Of a stretch of DNA of 64,000 nt, positions 36,402 through 49,596 are shown in pieces; within the stretch, counting starts at the first letter, position 1, and every line of letters starts with the position of its first letter. The notes beneath the pieces were generated by a model. It did not search any database. It saw nothing but the letters and a program-made list of their open reading frames with translations, and was not told the origin of the DNA. This stretch comes from Eremophila alpestris peregrina. Lineage: Eukaryota; Chordata; Aves; Passeriformes; Alaudidae. The stretch lies in the NCBI GenBank assembly GCA_009792885.1, contig WMCF01000006.1, positions 3,167,419 to 3,231,418 on the forward strand, written 5' to 3'. Position numbers and translations under genes: made by a program.

Positions 36402-37529
36402 AGTTTATATAAGTCTCTTCATGAGGAGAGAACAGGAGCTGAAGAGCTCCATTTGGTGCTTTGTGCATCTTGTCATGGTTTAGTCAGTTCCTTCCCCTGG
36501 GTCTTCCTCCTGCCCCTCTTTTACTTCATTTCAATCTCTAAGCCTTATGCTTTCCCAGCTAACTATCATGTGATCCCCTCACTTTCACTGCCAACCTTTG
36601 GATGAGCTGTGCTGTGCCTCAGAATCACTTATCCTTCTACATCAACTCTCTAGGATGCTGAAATGACTGACTCCCACATGCACATCCATCCTGCAGCCAT
36701 CTGGAGACAGGAGGGAGATGGCACCAGCCACGGCTCTCTGTGAGCGATGGATTTGTAGACAAGGGTACTGAAAGCAGTGGAATGGCACAGGGCTTGCAAA
36801 CATTTCATCACAGCACAGCATGAGGGACTGCTCTCCTTTGTAAAGACCAGGCATTTGTCACTTGCTTAGAGCAGTTTATCAAAGACCCAGCAACTGAGCA
36901 TTTTTCATTGCCTAGCGCAGCCCAATGTCATGGCCAGTTTTTTATTGCCCCTTACATTTTTTAGCATTAGAAGTTAGCAACTAAAAGATTAGGTTTTAAT
37001 ATACAAATATGGGACCCAAGAAACATGTTCAATGGCTGCCTCTGTGTGGATTTTCATTAAGCTTTTTTGAGGAGAGAAGTGTCCAGGTCCTTTACATTTT
37101 TTTTCATTTCAGGTGGGATAAAACCTGCAGTCCTACTGAGGCTTCAGCACTGACTTCAGCACAGAGAGGATTTCATTTTCTGTGTGTCTAAACCACAACT
37201 GAACATCTGGAAAATAGGGAACTTTTCATTCCTATTTTGCTTTTTAGATCATCAGCTATTCAAAGCATTTTCTTAACTAATACAACAAAAGCCTGTCCCA
37301 GCTCAGCAAGGCAAGAGATTGTTATTAATGCTACTTCTGACAGCCTGGCAAAGAGAACACTTAACACTTTATGTAATGAAGAGGTGACAACAGGTGGGTA
37401 TTTCAACTTGCTCAACGCTGACATTTTCAAAAAGTGTAGAAGAATCATTCCCTAAACAATCATTTTGCTTAGCAAGTGTACTGGAATGATAAGAGCAAAA
37501 TCCAACCTGTGTGTGGGCCCACAGGCACG

Positions 37530-37542
37530 CACACACACACAC
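37530..37542. repeat. Short (CA)6 microsatellite
   Basis: Six CA units preceded by GGCACG. It is short and probably not very polymorphic. Confidence 0.9.
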
Positions 37543-40500
37543 GGACATGCGTGCCTTGGAACCTGTTTGCAGCACCATAATGAAGCAACCTCCTGGAGCT
37601 GAGCTCTTCTGAGGTCCTCAGGGGAAATACTGACTGCCCTTTCCAATCTGCTGAGAAGAAACATTTCATTTTTGAGTCTGACTCAGTGAAAAGGCTGATA
37701 GCAGCTGTACTGAAGAGCCTGCCTTTTGAATAAACACTGACTTGCTTATCCAAAAGGCAGTAAAATCACCTTTGGTTTGATGGATTCAGCTGCAACACTG
37801 AGTAATGAGTTGAAAAATAACATTGCACAGACCTGTCAAGGCACCTCTACATGATCAGACTCAGCATTACACAAGTTGACAGCAGTCTGTGGTGGGAAGT
37901 TACCCACTGACAAACTTTTTCAAACCAAGTCAGCTCCTGGCTCATTTAATACAAGTTACAATTGTCTCCCTTAATCCTCTCTGAGAGTGGTTTTATCTGT
38001 AAACCATTGGAAGAGCTTCTTGAGCTTTTTCTGCTTTGATCTCCACATTAGACAGCTGTGACCTGGGCTGTGTGGAAAGTGTGGCTTGCAGGGGTGCAGA
38101 CATCTCAGCACAGCCCATCTGTCCTGGCTGGGAGATGCTGGTTGAGGTTCAGGGACAGTGCTGAGCTTGCTGCTGCAGTAGCACCCAGTGTGGGCTGAGG
38201 CCACTCTAACCACACCATATGCACAGTGGGGGCACTTCAAACAACACCTGACACTTATTTTTGACTTGCCCTTCTCTCCAGGGTGGTGAATGTGGTAAAT
38301 GGCTGCCTCTCTCTACAGCCAAATCCAGCAAGCCCAGCAGCAGGACAGCCTTTGCACGTCTCCCAAATACCTACATGAAATGCTGCTATTGGTGTGCTGC
38401 AGCTCACATTTATAGGTGAGCTACTTGCTGCTGTTGTGTTGCAGAACAACATTAACACCAGGCCCCTCTGGGCAGTGCTGGATCCTGCTGGTGTGTGCTG
38501 AGACTGCTGAGCTGGGGCACTCCAGCTCAGGGAGGGACCAGAGCTCTCAGGGCTGCCAGAGCATCAGGAGGTTGTGGTTGTGCTTCTACCAGCAGTGGGG
38601 CTGTGACCCACTGTCACCATCCCCATCCTTGCTCTGCCCTTCTGGCTGGCTGCTGCAGGACTGTGCCATGTTGGGAAGACACTGCCCTGTTCCTCACCAT
38701 CGCCCTTGGACCCTGGCTGGCCCGTCCTCTGCTGTCAAGGTTCCCACCAAACTGGTGGAAACACTCTGCCACTTCCTTTTTCAAAGCACAGGACAGTTGG
38801 TTATGAGGCTGCCAAGCAGGTGTGGGAGAAAAGCAAGGCTGTGCTGTAGACATGACTGCAGCATGCACCCAGGCTCCTGGCAACATGCCCTGGCATGTGT
38901 CCTGACCAGAGGAGCACAGCAAACAGGGGCTTGGAGAAAGGCTTATGTGCCTGCCTGTGAACTGATCTGCTTTTGCAACTGCAGAAAAGGATGTAAAGAC
39001 CAGAAAGCCAACTCAATAAAAAAGTATTGCCTCTGTCTATAAAACATGCTTTATCTAGGTCCTTAAACTATCAAGGCTACAACAATATTATCAATAAATG
39101 CACCTGTATTTCACTTCATAGACATTTTATAAAAGCCCATTTTTACTTTGTGAGAGTTTCCTCCCTGCAGTACAAGAAAAGTAATTCAAAACAGTCAGGA
39201 ATAATGTGATACAGTCTCTGCAAAAAAGCCAAGGTGACTCTTTATAGAATCTTTAAAACCTCAGAAAATTAGACATTTCTTTTGCTTTGTGAGGACTGAA
39301 GCCCTGAAGACCTGATCCCAAATACAGATAACACACACGAGAAATGTGAACATGACTTAAATTGATGATGCCACTCCACGTTAGGATGTGCTAGGGCCCT
39401 GTGCACTTGTAGTTTATAGAAGATTATGTGATGATTATTGTCTGTTATAAACAAGTATGGACATGTCAAATGTGTTGCACATGTTACAGATAGTGTTACA
39501 AATAGTATCACAGATACATGCAAGCCATTGCTGCAGGTAACCTATTGATCCTTTATTCTTTGTAAAAAACCACCAGTAGCAGCTCGTAAGAAGTGAACGT
39601 GCCCTAGGATGGGGATGTTCTCACTGCACTTGTTTCACATTAATTCTCTGTATCTGTTGGCATATTTCCATGCTTGCTCACCAGTTGTCCTGTTAGCAGC
39701 CACCTAAACCTTTTGTGCTTACCTACTTGCTTTTGAGGGGGAGGATAATTTTCATTTGGCTTTGCTGCAGTGTCCCAACAATGTCCCCACTGTCTGTGTG
39801 CAGTTACACAGAGCTGGTCTGCAGGGCTGTGTGTATGGATCAAAAGGCAGCACAGGGCAGGAACCTGCAGCCACTTCTGGGCAAGGTGGAGCAGGGGCCA
39901 GGAGGAGCTGCTCACTTGTTCACTTCCCAGCAGCAGAGCTCTCTGCAGACAGTGTCACAGCAGGCTGAGGAGCACCAGGATGGCAGTGACTGTCCTTCAT
40001 CCAGCTCCCAGCACTGCTTATGCACCAGCTCTCTTCCTGGACTCTCCTGAGAAATGCCACCTCTCTTCAGTCTGTGTTCTTGGGTTCCTTCTTACTTTAT
40101 CATGGTCTGCTCCCACCATCCTGGGTCACCTCTCCCCAGCAGAATGTGCCATATGATGTGGGAGCTGTGGGTTCAAAACCCCTAGGCATTCTATAGTTCA
40201 CATGTCCTGCTTCCTGGGGCTGTTCTGTAATGCATGCTGTGAAAAAACACCTGTCATCATACTCTCAGATGGACTGCAGGAACAAATCTGAAGAAAAGTG
40301 AGATTTCAGAGACAACCCACTACTTAGATGTGCTGCTTGCCTGAACCTTTGTTCAGTGTGTCAGCTCCCATTCAGAGTTGCTGAACTTTAGTATCTCCCT
40401 CTCATGTGCAGCTAAGAGACAAGATTATACATCTGTGTACTGGGGTGCCTGTATCAGCTCTAGACATTGCTTGAGTGCTTAAAGATTTAATGCTGCCATA

Positions 40501-43500
40501 AACATTTACCTTGGATGACTTTTACATGAAGGGCAAACAGAGATCTATCCCCAGTCCCAGCTCCCTCCCTATCAGCCTGTCTTCCCACTAAATAGAGAAC
40601 TCAGGACAATATTTTGTATTTCCTTGGGATCCTTTTAAACACTGGTGACCTCTTCCTTGGAGCCCAGCTGAAGCATCTCAGTGGCTGACACATGAGCACA
40701 GTACAGTGCAGGTCCTGAAGCTAACCCTGCCTCAGGTGGGGCCAAAATATCTCCCATGGTCCCAGTCAAGCTGCATTTTTCCCTCTGATCAATGAAGAAA
40801 TGCCTATAGGCTGATTTATTTGCAGAAATGATGCTGGGGACACACTGTGACCTGCACTGTAATGTCAAAGCAAAGCCTAGATAAAAGTTCATCTGTGCTT
40901 CTGAGATTAAGATCCAAGTTCTTTTTTATTGTTACAAAACCCAAGAGCACTGTCAGACAAATCCTGCTGTGTAGGATGTCGATATTATCACTGACAATAA
41001 TGTTTCAAAGGCACAACTGATAAGGGAAGGCCCAACCTCCACCCAAATATTGATTGCCATTTATTTACTCTGGATATGCCAGTACATTTGGAATAACTTG
41101 GTTTTTCTGGTTACATGATAGACAGTAAAACCCCCAGCACTTTATTTTCTTTACCTTTAAAGTATTTCTGCAAAACCTGCAGAAAGCAAAATAGTCCTCA
41201 CAGCTGTGCACATGCAAAGCTTGAAAAGTAAATGTTTTGCAAAGTGCCCTATACATGGCAGATGTGGGATGAGAGAAGAGGTAGGATCAGCACCAAATTT
41301 AGCTTGTTCTGCCTCCCTGGGAAATATCTACCAGGGACTTACACATGTGTGTAGTAACGTAGTGGTCACTCACATACCCCTGTTTGTCAAAGTAGCAGCA
41401 AGGTGGCAGGGGAGATATCATCTCTCCAGCCATTCCAAGGTTCAGAGATTAACAACCACACCTTGAAATGACATCTTCTCATGAGCCAGGCAGCCAGTCA
41501 GGATTCTGGGGCATGCTTTCATGTGTGGTCAGCATGCAAGTCTGATTTATGAACAAGGGCTGCATTTTGATCACAGGTGCCTGCCTGGTTTTGACAGCAC
41601 ACTCTCATTGCTGTTTAAGTGAAAGATGTTATACTGCTGGTAACCAGGAAAACTGTGGTAGAATGTGAAGTGATCAAGAGACAGAAATTATTCTCCACTG
41701 CAAAATCCTGCCTGGCAGCTCGTGGGATGCTCCCGTCTACCAGAGGTGTAATTCCAACGTCATGTTGGGGCAGGAGCCAGCACTGAGATCCCTCTGGGAA
41801 GCAGGGGGCAAAAACAGGCAGCCTGGCAGCCTTTCCTCAGTGAGCACAAGGAGGCAGGTTGTAGAGATGTTTTTTAACAAAGAGAGAAGGAGAGATCTGA
41901 GACAGGGAAGCCAAGTTTTGCAAACTAGTACAGTGTGTCCTAAAAAAGCAGTAAACATCATTAAGATGATTTAATGATTTTTTTTATGTGTACATGCTAC
42001 CTTCCTCCTGGCTAGACTGTTACTGTGTGGCTCCCGTGTTCCTGCAAGAAATTGGTCACTACTTTGTCTTCTGCATCCATCCTTCTCATGTTTATTTTCC
42101 TTCATTTTCCAGCCAGTGTGGACTTTCTTCCCCCTCCCTCTAAAGAAGTCTCCATAAGAGCTTTCTGGCTCTACAGCAACAAGCATAGAAATAAGAGATT
42201 ATCTCAGAGTAGAGATATGAGGTCCCACAGAATGCTCCAGCTCTAGAAAAGTTATAAACAGTTACCCTGTTAAAAATGTTCCCAAGGCATGATAACACAA
42301 GGCTGAAAGCCAAGGATGAGATAGCACAGTAATTATTTTACCAATACAATAGCTGAGCCAAATGCAGAGTGCAAAGAAAAACTCTTAAAATTAAAACTGT
42401 TGATGGAACTTCAGGGGGTTCTGATCAGGGTGGGAAGATGTGCTTGCCCATTGCCTCACTATACTTCCATCAGGATGACCCTCTTCTCACCAGGGAAGCA
42501 GGTTTCCTAAAGGCCCAGGAGAGCCACCTCAGCATCAGGGAGGGGAAGGAAAAGCTGGTTCAGCTCTCACTCCCATGTAAGTCTTTGGGTACTAAGCATT
42601 GATACCTTTGGGACAGCAGCAAAATGGTACCTGGACTGTGTCTTAGGGCTGATGGTGTGCCTTTGCAAGGTTTGTTTTGGTTTTTCCTCTTCCTCATATT
42701 TCTACAGGTGTGTTGGAGAGAGTCACCACTTTATAGTGGGTTTGGGTGGGCCCTGCAATGAGCAGGAGGATCATTCCATGCTCTCACGTAGAATTCATAT
42801 CCTTATGAGGCCCTTATGAGAGATTGTCATCCTCTGGTTATATAACCTCAAATAAATAGAATTGTGCCAACTGATAGCAACTGCAGATCTGACCCAAGGT
42901 TTACACCCAACCCGAGTGTTTGGAAATGTTGGGGCTAGATGGATTCTTCTGGATTTCTAATTCTTCTCTAGCAGATAATGGCCAATCTGCTGTGTAGTCT
43001 GCACTCTTAAGTGTTCTAGCATGAAAGATCAGATAGGAAGAGAAAATATAAATTAACTTATGGACCTCTTATGGACCTGCACAGGGATTTTTTTTCAAAT
43101 GTGGGATTCACCTCAGTTGGGCGCCAAGGAATGTATGATTTCATTAAGACTATCAAATTATATATTCCCTTGTCTGAGTCCTCTGCAAAACATGAACCTC
43201 TAGATGTGCTTCAGCCATACACATGCTTTGTCCTTGGTCCTTGCAGCTTCTATCCTGAGCCATTCTCACAGAAGGGTCAGGTTGAAGAGGCAGGATCCAA
43301 CCTCTGTTGTTGGCGTGGGATGTGATCCCATCCCTGTACTTCTGGACTGGGATTTGAGACATTGATCCCAGAGGTGGGAAGCACAGGTTTGAGGCTGTAG
43401 GTTTCCACCCATACCCCAGCATGCCCAAACTGCCCACTGATAGACTGGGGGAAGCTGAGGGATGCACAGGGATTCTGGTCTCCTTTGAAATCTGTGTGCT

Positions 43501-43509
43501 GGGAAGTTT

Positions 43510-43541
43510 GGGGAGTGGCCAAACTGGGGAGTGGCCAAACT
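43510..43541. repeat. 16-bp perfect tandem duplication
   Basis: GGGGAGTGGCCAAACT occurs twice head-to-tail, followed by GG. The copies are identical, suggesting a recent duplication or slippage event. Confidence 0.9.
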
Positions 43542-43716
43542 GGTAAGGGGACATCAGTAATGGTGCTTTAGGGTCTCACCTGGGGCACAGGACAGTACTT
43601 TGTCCCAACATCAGGCCTGTGCCCATCTCCACAGGGTATTTCTTCATTTTCTCTTCTTCCATGAGCCATTCTGTGCAATATTTAAGCCAAGATCCTTAGC
43701 AAAGAAGAGTGAAACA

Positions 43717-43742
43717 AGAGCCACCTCAGAGAGCCACCTCAG
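43717..43742. repeat. 13-bp perfect tandem duplication
   Basis: AGAGCCACCTCAG is repeated twice without a gap. The same 13-mer also occurs once at 42,520-42,532, about 1.2 kb upstream. Confidence 0.9.
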
Positions 43743-46700
43743 AGGGCACCAGGTGGTTGGAAGATGGATTTCCACACTGGTTTTGTATGTATCCCCTGGT
43801 TTTCCATATTTTTCTCTGTGTCTTTTACTAGAGGACAGTTACATTCTCTTGCTGCTCCCTCTGCTCCAGTGCTGAGCTGCTCCTCATCCAGGCTCTGCAG
43901 AACTCAACTGGCTTTGCCTAGGGCATCATCACTCAAAAATCCTCAGTGGCTGATGAAACATTTCCAGGTATAATGTTACTTGCTGTTCAAGTTTTAGCAC
44001 TCAAATGCCCAGCAATGTGGGAAGGATTAAAAAAAAGCAACAATGGAACATGTTTCTCTGTTTGCTTTAAAGATGTTTTCACAAATGGGGTGTGGGAGTT
44101 ATTTTGCTCAGACTGAGTGGGCACTGGAAAATGGTGCCAACAGCTGAATTTTGAAAGACATCTGAGAAAGACCAAAAGGGTCATTGGCCAAGTCAGCAAG
44201 GAAGAGCCAGCAGTCAGGAAAGTGTGAACGGTAGAGAGCCTGGCCACATTTTGGCTGTGCAGGCATTTCACTGTGCTGTGCAGGAGAGCAGGATCTGGAT
44301 GGACATGACTGCTGGGAGGAAAAGAAAATGAAGACTCAGCCAAGCCAAGACTCAGGTCTGAATGCAGGTTTTAGAATAACAAGAGGAAACAGAAGCAGGA
44401 TGAGACTAAAGAGGGAATGTGCTGCTTGCCTTTTCTCAGTGGGTAACAGCAGTCCCAAATCTTCCTTATGCCTTACACCTATCCTACATATCTGTTATGG
44501 ATTGGTACATGAAGGTGTTCATGGCAGTCTGGTTCTCAATTCCCACCACAACTTTGAAGCAACGTGGATGCTCAGATGTCACAAAGTGACCTTGGGACAC
44601 CTCAGCCAATGTGTGGGGGAAAAAATCCAGTCTCTTCAACTGCACCTTCAATGGATGTGCAATGCTCACTGGCACCAGTCTGGGACATAAGCTGAGAGCT
44701 GACTCAGGAAGATGACCTCCTCCTGTATGACTTCACAGCTTTCAGAAGCCACCAGGTGTTTCTTGAGAGACTCACATCCACCTAACCAAGTGTGGTTAGA
44801 ATACGGGGAAGACAGAATGGGGAACATCACTGGGTAAATTATCTACTTGCAGATATTTATCAATATGACACCCTGTGGGTAGAAAACATCTCTGAAACAT
44901 GCTCTCTTCAGATGAATCAGAGAAAAATTCAAAACATAACAACACAGCAGAGACAAGGCTGGGCTTTATTTTTTTTTTAACAGTGTTTATGATGCAGAAA
45001 TATCCAGTAGTTCTAGGGGCCCCACCTCACACTGAACTGCATACAGAAATTCATACAGTTACCCTATATTTTATAAAGTACCAGGCAGACACTCAAAGAA
45101 AAAAGTGGGATTTGCAAATGGTCTTGAAAATTATAAAACAGAGTTTCCCCTGTTTCAGAGGGATACATGCACTTGGGTGACACAAGTGTTTTGTGAGGAT
45201 CCTGTCCTAAGTGATTTCTGCAGAGAGATTAATAAATTGCATGAGAGGTTGGGTTTAGTCTTCCCCAGCTCTTCCATTCCCATCAAGGGTCTAATCAATT
45301 ATAGTCTAAACAAGTCTTGCCCATGCAGTGCCAGTCACAACCTTCTTGAAGCTCACCAAAAATCTGTACAGGCTGGCAGAACCATAGAAAAAGCAAAAGA
45401 ATAAGTCAAGCTTGCAAAATTCTCACAAGTCCTCAGGCCACCCAGGGCCTTACAGCAAGACAGTTGTGTCAAAGCAGGTCCTTGTATTTTCAAAACATTG
45501 AAGACCTGGTAGAAACCCAATCCATGTGAATGTTTTATGAGGAGTATTGCACTGGTAAAATGCACAGATGTGATCTAAATTTAAAATTGGACCTTGCTTG
45601 GAGGCTGTGTGACATCACTGCTGGCATCTCATCAGGTCTGATGTGGGAGCAGGGCTCCTTCACTATGGTCTTCACCCTTCCCTTTACCTGATAAATAGCC
45701 TTTTCCCAAGCATTGCTCAGCCTGTGAGTGGGGCTGCAGTGAATGCATGCCATGTTTACACATGTTTTGCTTCTTGGTCAGGTGCAAGGCCCATGGGAAG
45801 GTGTTTGTGCCCAGTAGTCTGGAACCTTGCTGGAGTGGTGGCCCTGACCTGCATCCTGAGCCCTATGCTAATATCCAGCTTGTCCATGCACAGGCTATTT
45901 CAGCATTTCATCTTTCTCGCCATTCCCAATACAAACCTTGTTTTAGAGGCTGAGAGCCTCTGTTGTTGGTAGGCAGCACAGATACAGACTGTACCTGTCA
46001 GCTCATCCAGACCCTGTCCGGGCCTGCTTAATGGGCACAGTGGTAGATGAAGATACACTCTGGCTCCAGAGAGGAGAATCCTGCTCCTTTGTACATCAGC
46101 TCATGTGCTTCTGGAGTAAGGGATCTACATGTAGTAAGTGGGTAATAAGGACCAGCTCTGCACAGGAACAAGCCTTCCCCACAAAGTGGGGAAGTTCATT
46201 CTTTAACCCAGAAGTGGCCTCCAATGAACTGCAGTGTGTATGACTAAAACCAAAACTGGGAGTTTTCTCCAGCTGGTGCCACAGAGTTTTAAAGAAAGTG
46301 CAGCCTTGCTCAGATGAACCCTCTGTGCTTGAATTGTCTTGTAAGATGTCACCAGAGTGGCGGTCACAAATGGGCTGGTTTCTGGCACCAAGGACTGACC
46401 ACTTTCAAGAAGCAAGAATTTGTGAGAGAGCATCTCAGAGCCTGCCCAGCTATTCAAGTATTGGCACAGAAGGCAGCTCATGACATTGTTTCCTCAAAAT
46501 TTCAGTGCTTCCTTTATCCATGCTGGTGCCCCGTTCCTCTGGGGAGGTTACACAAAGGGCAGAGCCAGGTTGCCACTTCAGGCCCATCTAAAGGGTAAGA
46601 GCCAAAATCAAGTGCCTGCTGCAAATTTTGGATATACAGTTAGTACATCTTGCCATGCACCCAGCATCCTGCAGAGGAGATTTTGCAGACACACATGAGG

Positions 46701-47754
46701 AAATGAAAGGGAATGGATTAAAGCTTACAGTCTGAATGAACAGGATTCAGGGCTGAGCAATTTTAGCAGTCAGAAGCTGCAAGAAGAAACATTCCTTATG
46801 CTGTTCTGTTCCTTCCTGCCTGCTGATCATATTCATTTGGGGCTGGCTCAGTAAATAAAAGCTGTGAAGCATGAGTCCAATGTTGCCTGAGGTGTCTGCA
46901 GCTCCCTGTCACACTGACACTTAACAGCCACCTCTGATTGTAGTCTCACTTCTCTCAAGTAAGCATAAATTTCAGGAAGTCACCATTAATCTGCCTCTGG
47001 CCTCTCCCTGTCCCAGTCCCACACCCTCTTCTTCACCAGGCTGTCAGGAGCAAGCAAACATAGGATGGGGAGGTTGGGAAGCAGCAACTTATGAAATAAA
47101 AGTATGGAAACACTGTTGTGTAGTATTTAATCTTTTTTATTTTCTCTTTAATTGAAGCCTAAATGATGCTGGGTTTTGCTTGGGGAGGTAGTTAAGACAC
47201 CCACAGCTTTTAACAAACATGACACCCAGCCAGAAGGGCTCAGCTCTTCTAAGCAAGGAAGGTTTGGTGTCAGTATCTGTTGAATCATCCTTAGGAACTA
47301 AAGGTGTCTTCTTTGCAATACATTAAGCAAGCCAGTGTTAGTATTACACTGATCTTTCAGCATCAGAAAGCACAAATGGAAAAGTGTCATTAAATCATAT
47401 GGTCTGGCAGAGGAAAGTTGACAAACAGCAGCTTTGGGAGAGATGTGCAATGAGTGGATCTGTAAGGAGAGCAAACACAAAATGAACCTGAAGAGATGTG
47501 CCAGAGCATCCACACATGGGCATGTAGAGCTGCTTGGGACACCCCTGAAGGCTGTCAGATGTAGCATTGGACCTGAACACCTCTGCCCTTTTGGAGCAGT
47601 AGCTACAGATGAGGTGGGGATTCCCTATAACATTACAAATGAATTTAGAATCAAAAGAAACCTTGACGTCCAGCAATTAGAGTGGGATCCTTGATATCAA
47701 GATTGAAAATAGACAGCCATACAGTAGAGGCTTGAGGTGTCACCCTAAATGCAT

Positions 47755-48020
47755 AGCATCATAGAATATCTTGAGTTGGTAAGGGACACACAAGGATCAT
47801 GAAGTCCAACTTCTGGCTCTGCATAGGCCAAACCCAAAAGTCACATCACATGCCTGAGAATGTTGAAACACTTGTTGAATTCTGGCAGGCTCAATGCCAT
47901 GATCAGGGATCCTGTCCCACTACTTGAAAACCCTCTGGGTGAAGAAACTTTTCTTCATATCCAACACAAACCTCCCCTGACATAATGTCATAAATGTGTT
48001 TAGGTCCTCATCCATAACCT
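47755..48020 (-). mobile_element. CR1 LINE 3' fragment
   Basis: ATCATAGAATATCTTGAGTT, CACAAGGATCATGAAGTCCA, GAATTCTGGCAGGCTCAATG, CCCTCTGGGTGAAGAAACTT and CAACACAAACCTCCCCTGAC are successive antisense CR1 3' blocks in the correct order. It is about 265 bp with no coding capacity. Confidence 0.87.
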
Positions 48021-49374
48021 CTCTCTGATATTTGTACGGGCACTCAATGCTGCATGCTGGAAGTGCCTTTTGCCAGGAAAGACTGGAATATCCTCTGGTG
48101 TAAAAGACATCGTGTAATTGGTGTAAATTAAATTCAAAGTGTTGGAATTTTGTGTACTTCTGGCGTATTGATGTAGCTACACATATTTGGCATGCAGTTG
48201 CTTCTCCAGGAAGTAAAACAAACATGTGCCTGTCTACCACAGCCTCTGTGTTTACCCAGCACTGAATCTGACAGCACAGCCAGACTCTCTGCCGGGGTAC
48301 TTCCTTTCAGAATGGATGGCAGAGGAAGGCCATGCCTAGTCTGCTCTGTGATGTGACACATGCTGTTCTGCAGGGTCTGAGCCTAACTACAGCATATTTC
48401 TCCACTGCAACTTGAAAACTCTGTTTTCCTTGGTGAAAATAGACAGAGAGAAAAGAGGGATTCTAAACTCGATACAATTTCAGAATAAAATCAGAGCAGG
48501 GACCTAAATCCAGGAGTATGAAAGCATTGCCATCTTTAAACTGTGCCTGTACAAACTTTTTAAGACTGTCCCCTGCACTGTGCCTGCACCCACTGGATCA
48601 ACCCTCTTCCCATCTGCCAGCTGTGGGCACTGCCAGGCTGCAAAACAGGCTAAGTCTCACACCCTTCTTCTCACCCACAGGAGGAGCTGTGCTGTCTAAT
48701 GGCTTAGGAAATCTGATTTTTCCTTTTCTGGCATAACTCCTGACCCACTGTATGACATTTGCTGAGCTATGTAGGTGCTCCAGAACTCATTCTCTTACTT
48801 TAAAAATAATATTACAATAACTACCGTGTACCTTGAAAGAGGGCTGTAAAGCTGGAGCTTCTGCTGCAACACAGACTTGTGCTCAGAATATTGCTTCATA
48901 CATTCACAAGTACGATTTTAGGACACATTTCTGTGAGCTAGAAACTCAAATCAGCACATCCTGTTCTGTAGTCCCCAGTCCTGGCTATGAAAACTACAAA
49001 TCTTCATCTTGCGAGAAGAGTACAGCCAAAGGGAAGAGCTGTTTGATTAAACAGCCCCTGTCTCAAGCACCAAATATATCACACATGCAAACAGACCCTG
49101 AATCCAGACCTTGAGAGCCAGTTGCCCAGATGCCTTTGAGGATCTGGGCCTAAGGGCTCATTCCAACCAGCTGAAGTCAATGGGACTGTCCCTATATTTA
49201 AGTTTTTGCTGGATGACAGCCAAAGGCTCAGCATCTTGCAGAACTGGCTCTCATGATGCTGCATTCCTTAATAGCTGGGAAAGAGAGCAAAGCAACGTAT
49301 AGCAGAAAGTGTCCATTCATATTAGTGGGTATTAGTAACCACTTGTAAAGGCCTAATCTATGTAAAAATGTTTT

Positions 49375-49596
49375 CGCCCCACCATCAGCAACTTCCCAGC
49401 GAAGGCGGGAATTTCCCACGGCTGCCATGCCCTGAGCAAACAGAGGAGCTGAAGCAAAGGGCTGGATAATTGGCTGGGAGGGCAGGCGTTCCTGCACTGC
49501 GCGGGTCAGCCGCCCTGAGCAGCAGCCATGGGGCTTCGGGAGCAACCTGGAAAACAGACCTGCCTTCAAAAGTGCACAGGGTGAGGGCTTGAGCCG
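49375..49596. promoter_or_regulatory. Isolated CpG-dense block with E2F-like and NF-kB-like motifs
   Basis: Ten CpG dinucleotides fall in 222 bp, while neighbouring kilobases have very few. Inside it GGCGGGAA (49,404-49,411, E2F-type) overlaps the perfect palindrome GGGAATTTCCC (49,407-49,417), which fits the NF-kB consensus GGGRNNYYCC. No repeat family is recognisable. A distal promoter or enhancer is inferred from composition and motifs only. A 156-codon minus-strand open frame (49,228-49,698) overlaps it and is unrecognised. Confidence 0.35.

Larger units (their letters stand above)
34231..47754. other. Intergenic, no gene seen; longest open frame of the desert inside
   Basis: There are no CR1 copies in this 13.5 kb. 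It holds two short dinucleotide repeats and two small tandem duplications. The open frame at 38,416-39,042 (208 codons, Cys- and Trp-rich, AATAAA at 39,015-39,020) is the longest outside FAM76B. It has no recognised domain and lies in a GC-richer patch where long frames arise more easily. Confidence 0.5.

Noticed and set aside
36469..36485. TGTCATGGTTTAG-like word resembling the start of some avian LTRs
   Set aside because: Only a dozen bases agree and the following sequence does not continue as an LTR I recognise.
43153..43554. Three overlapping minus-strand frames in different registers
   Set aside because: Long frames in several registers at once reflect low stop-codon density from composition, not coding.
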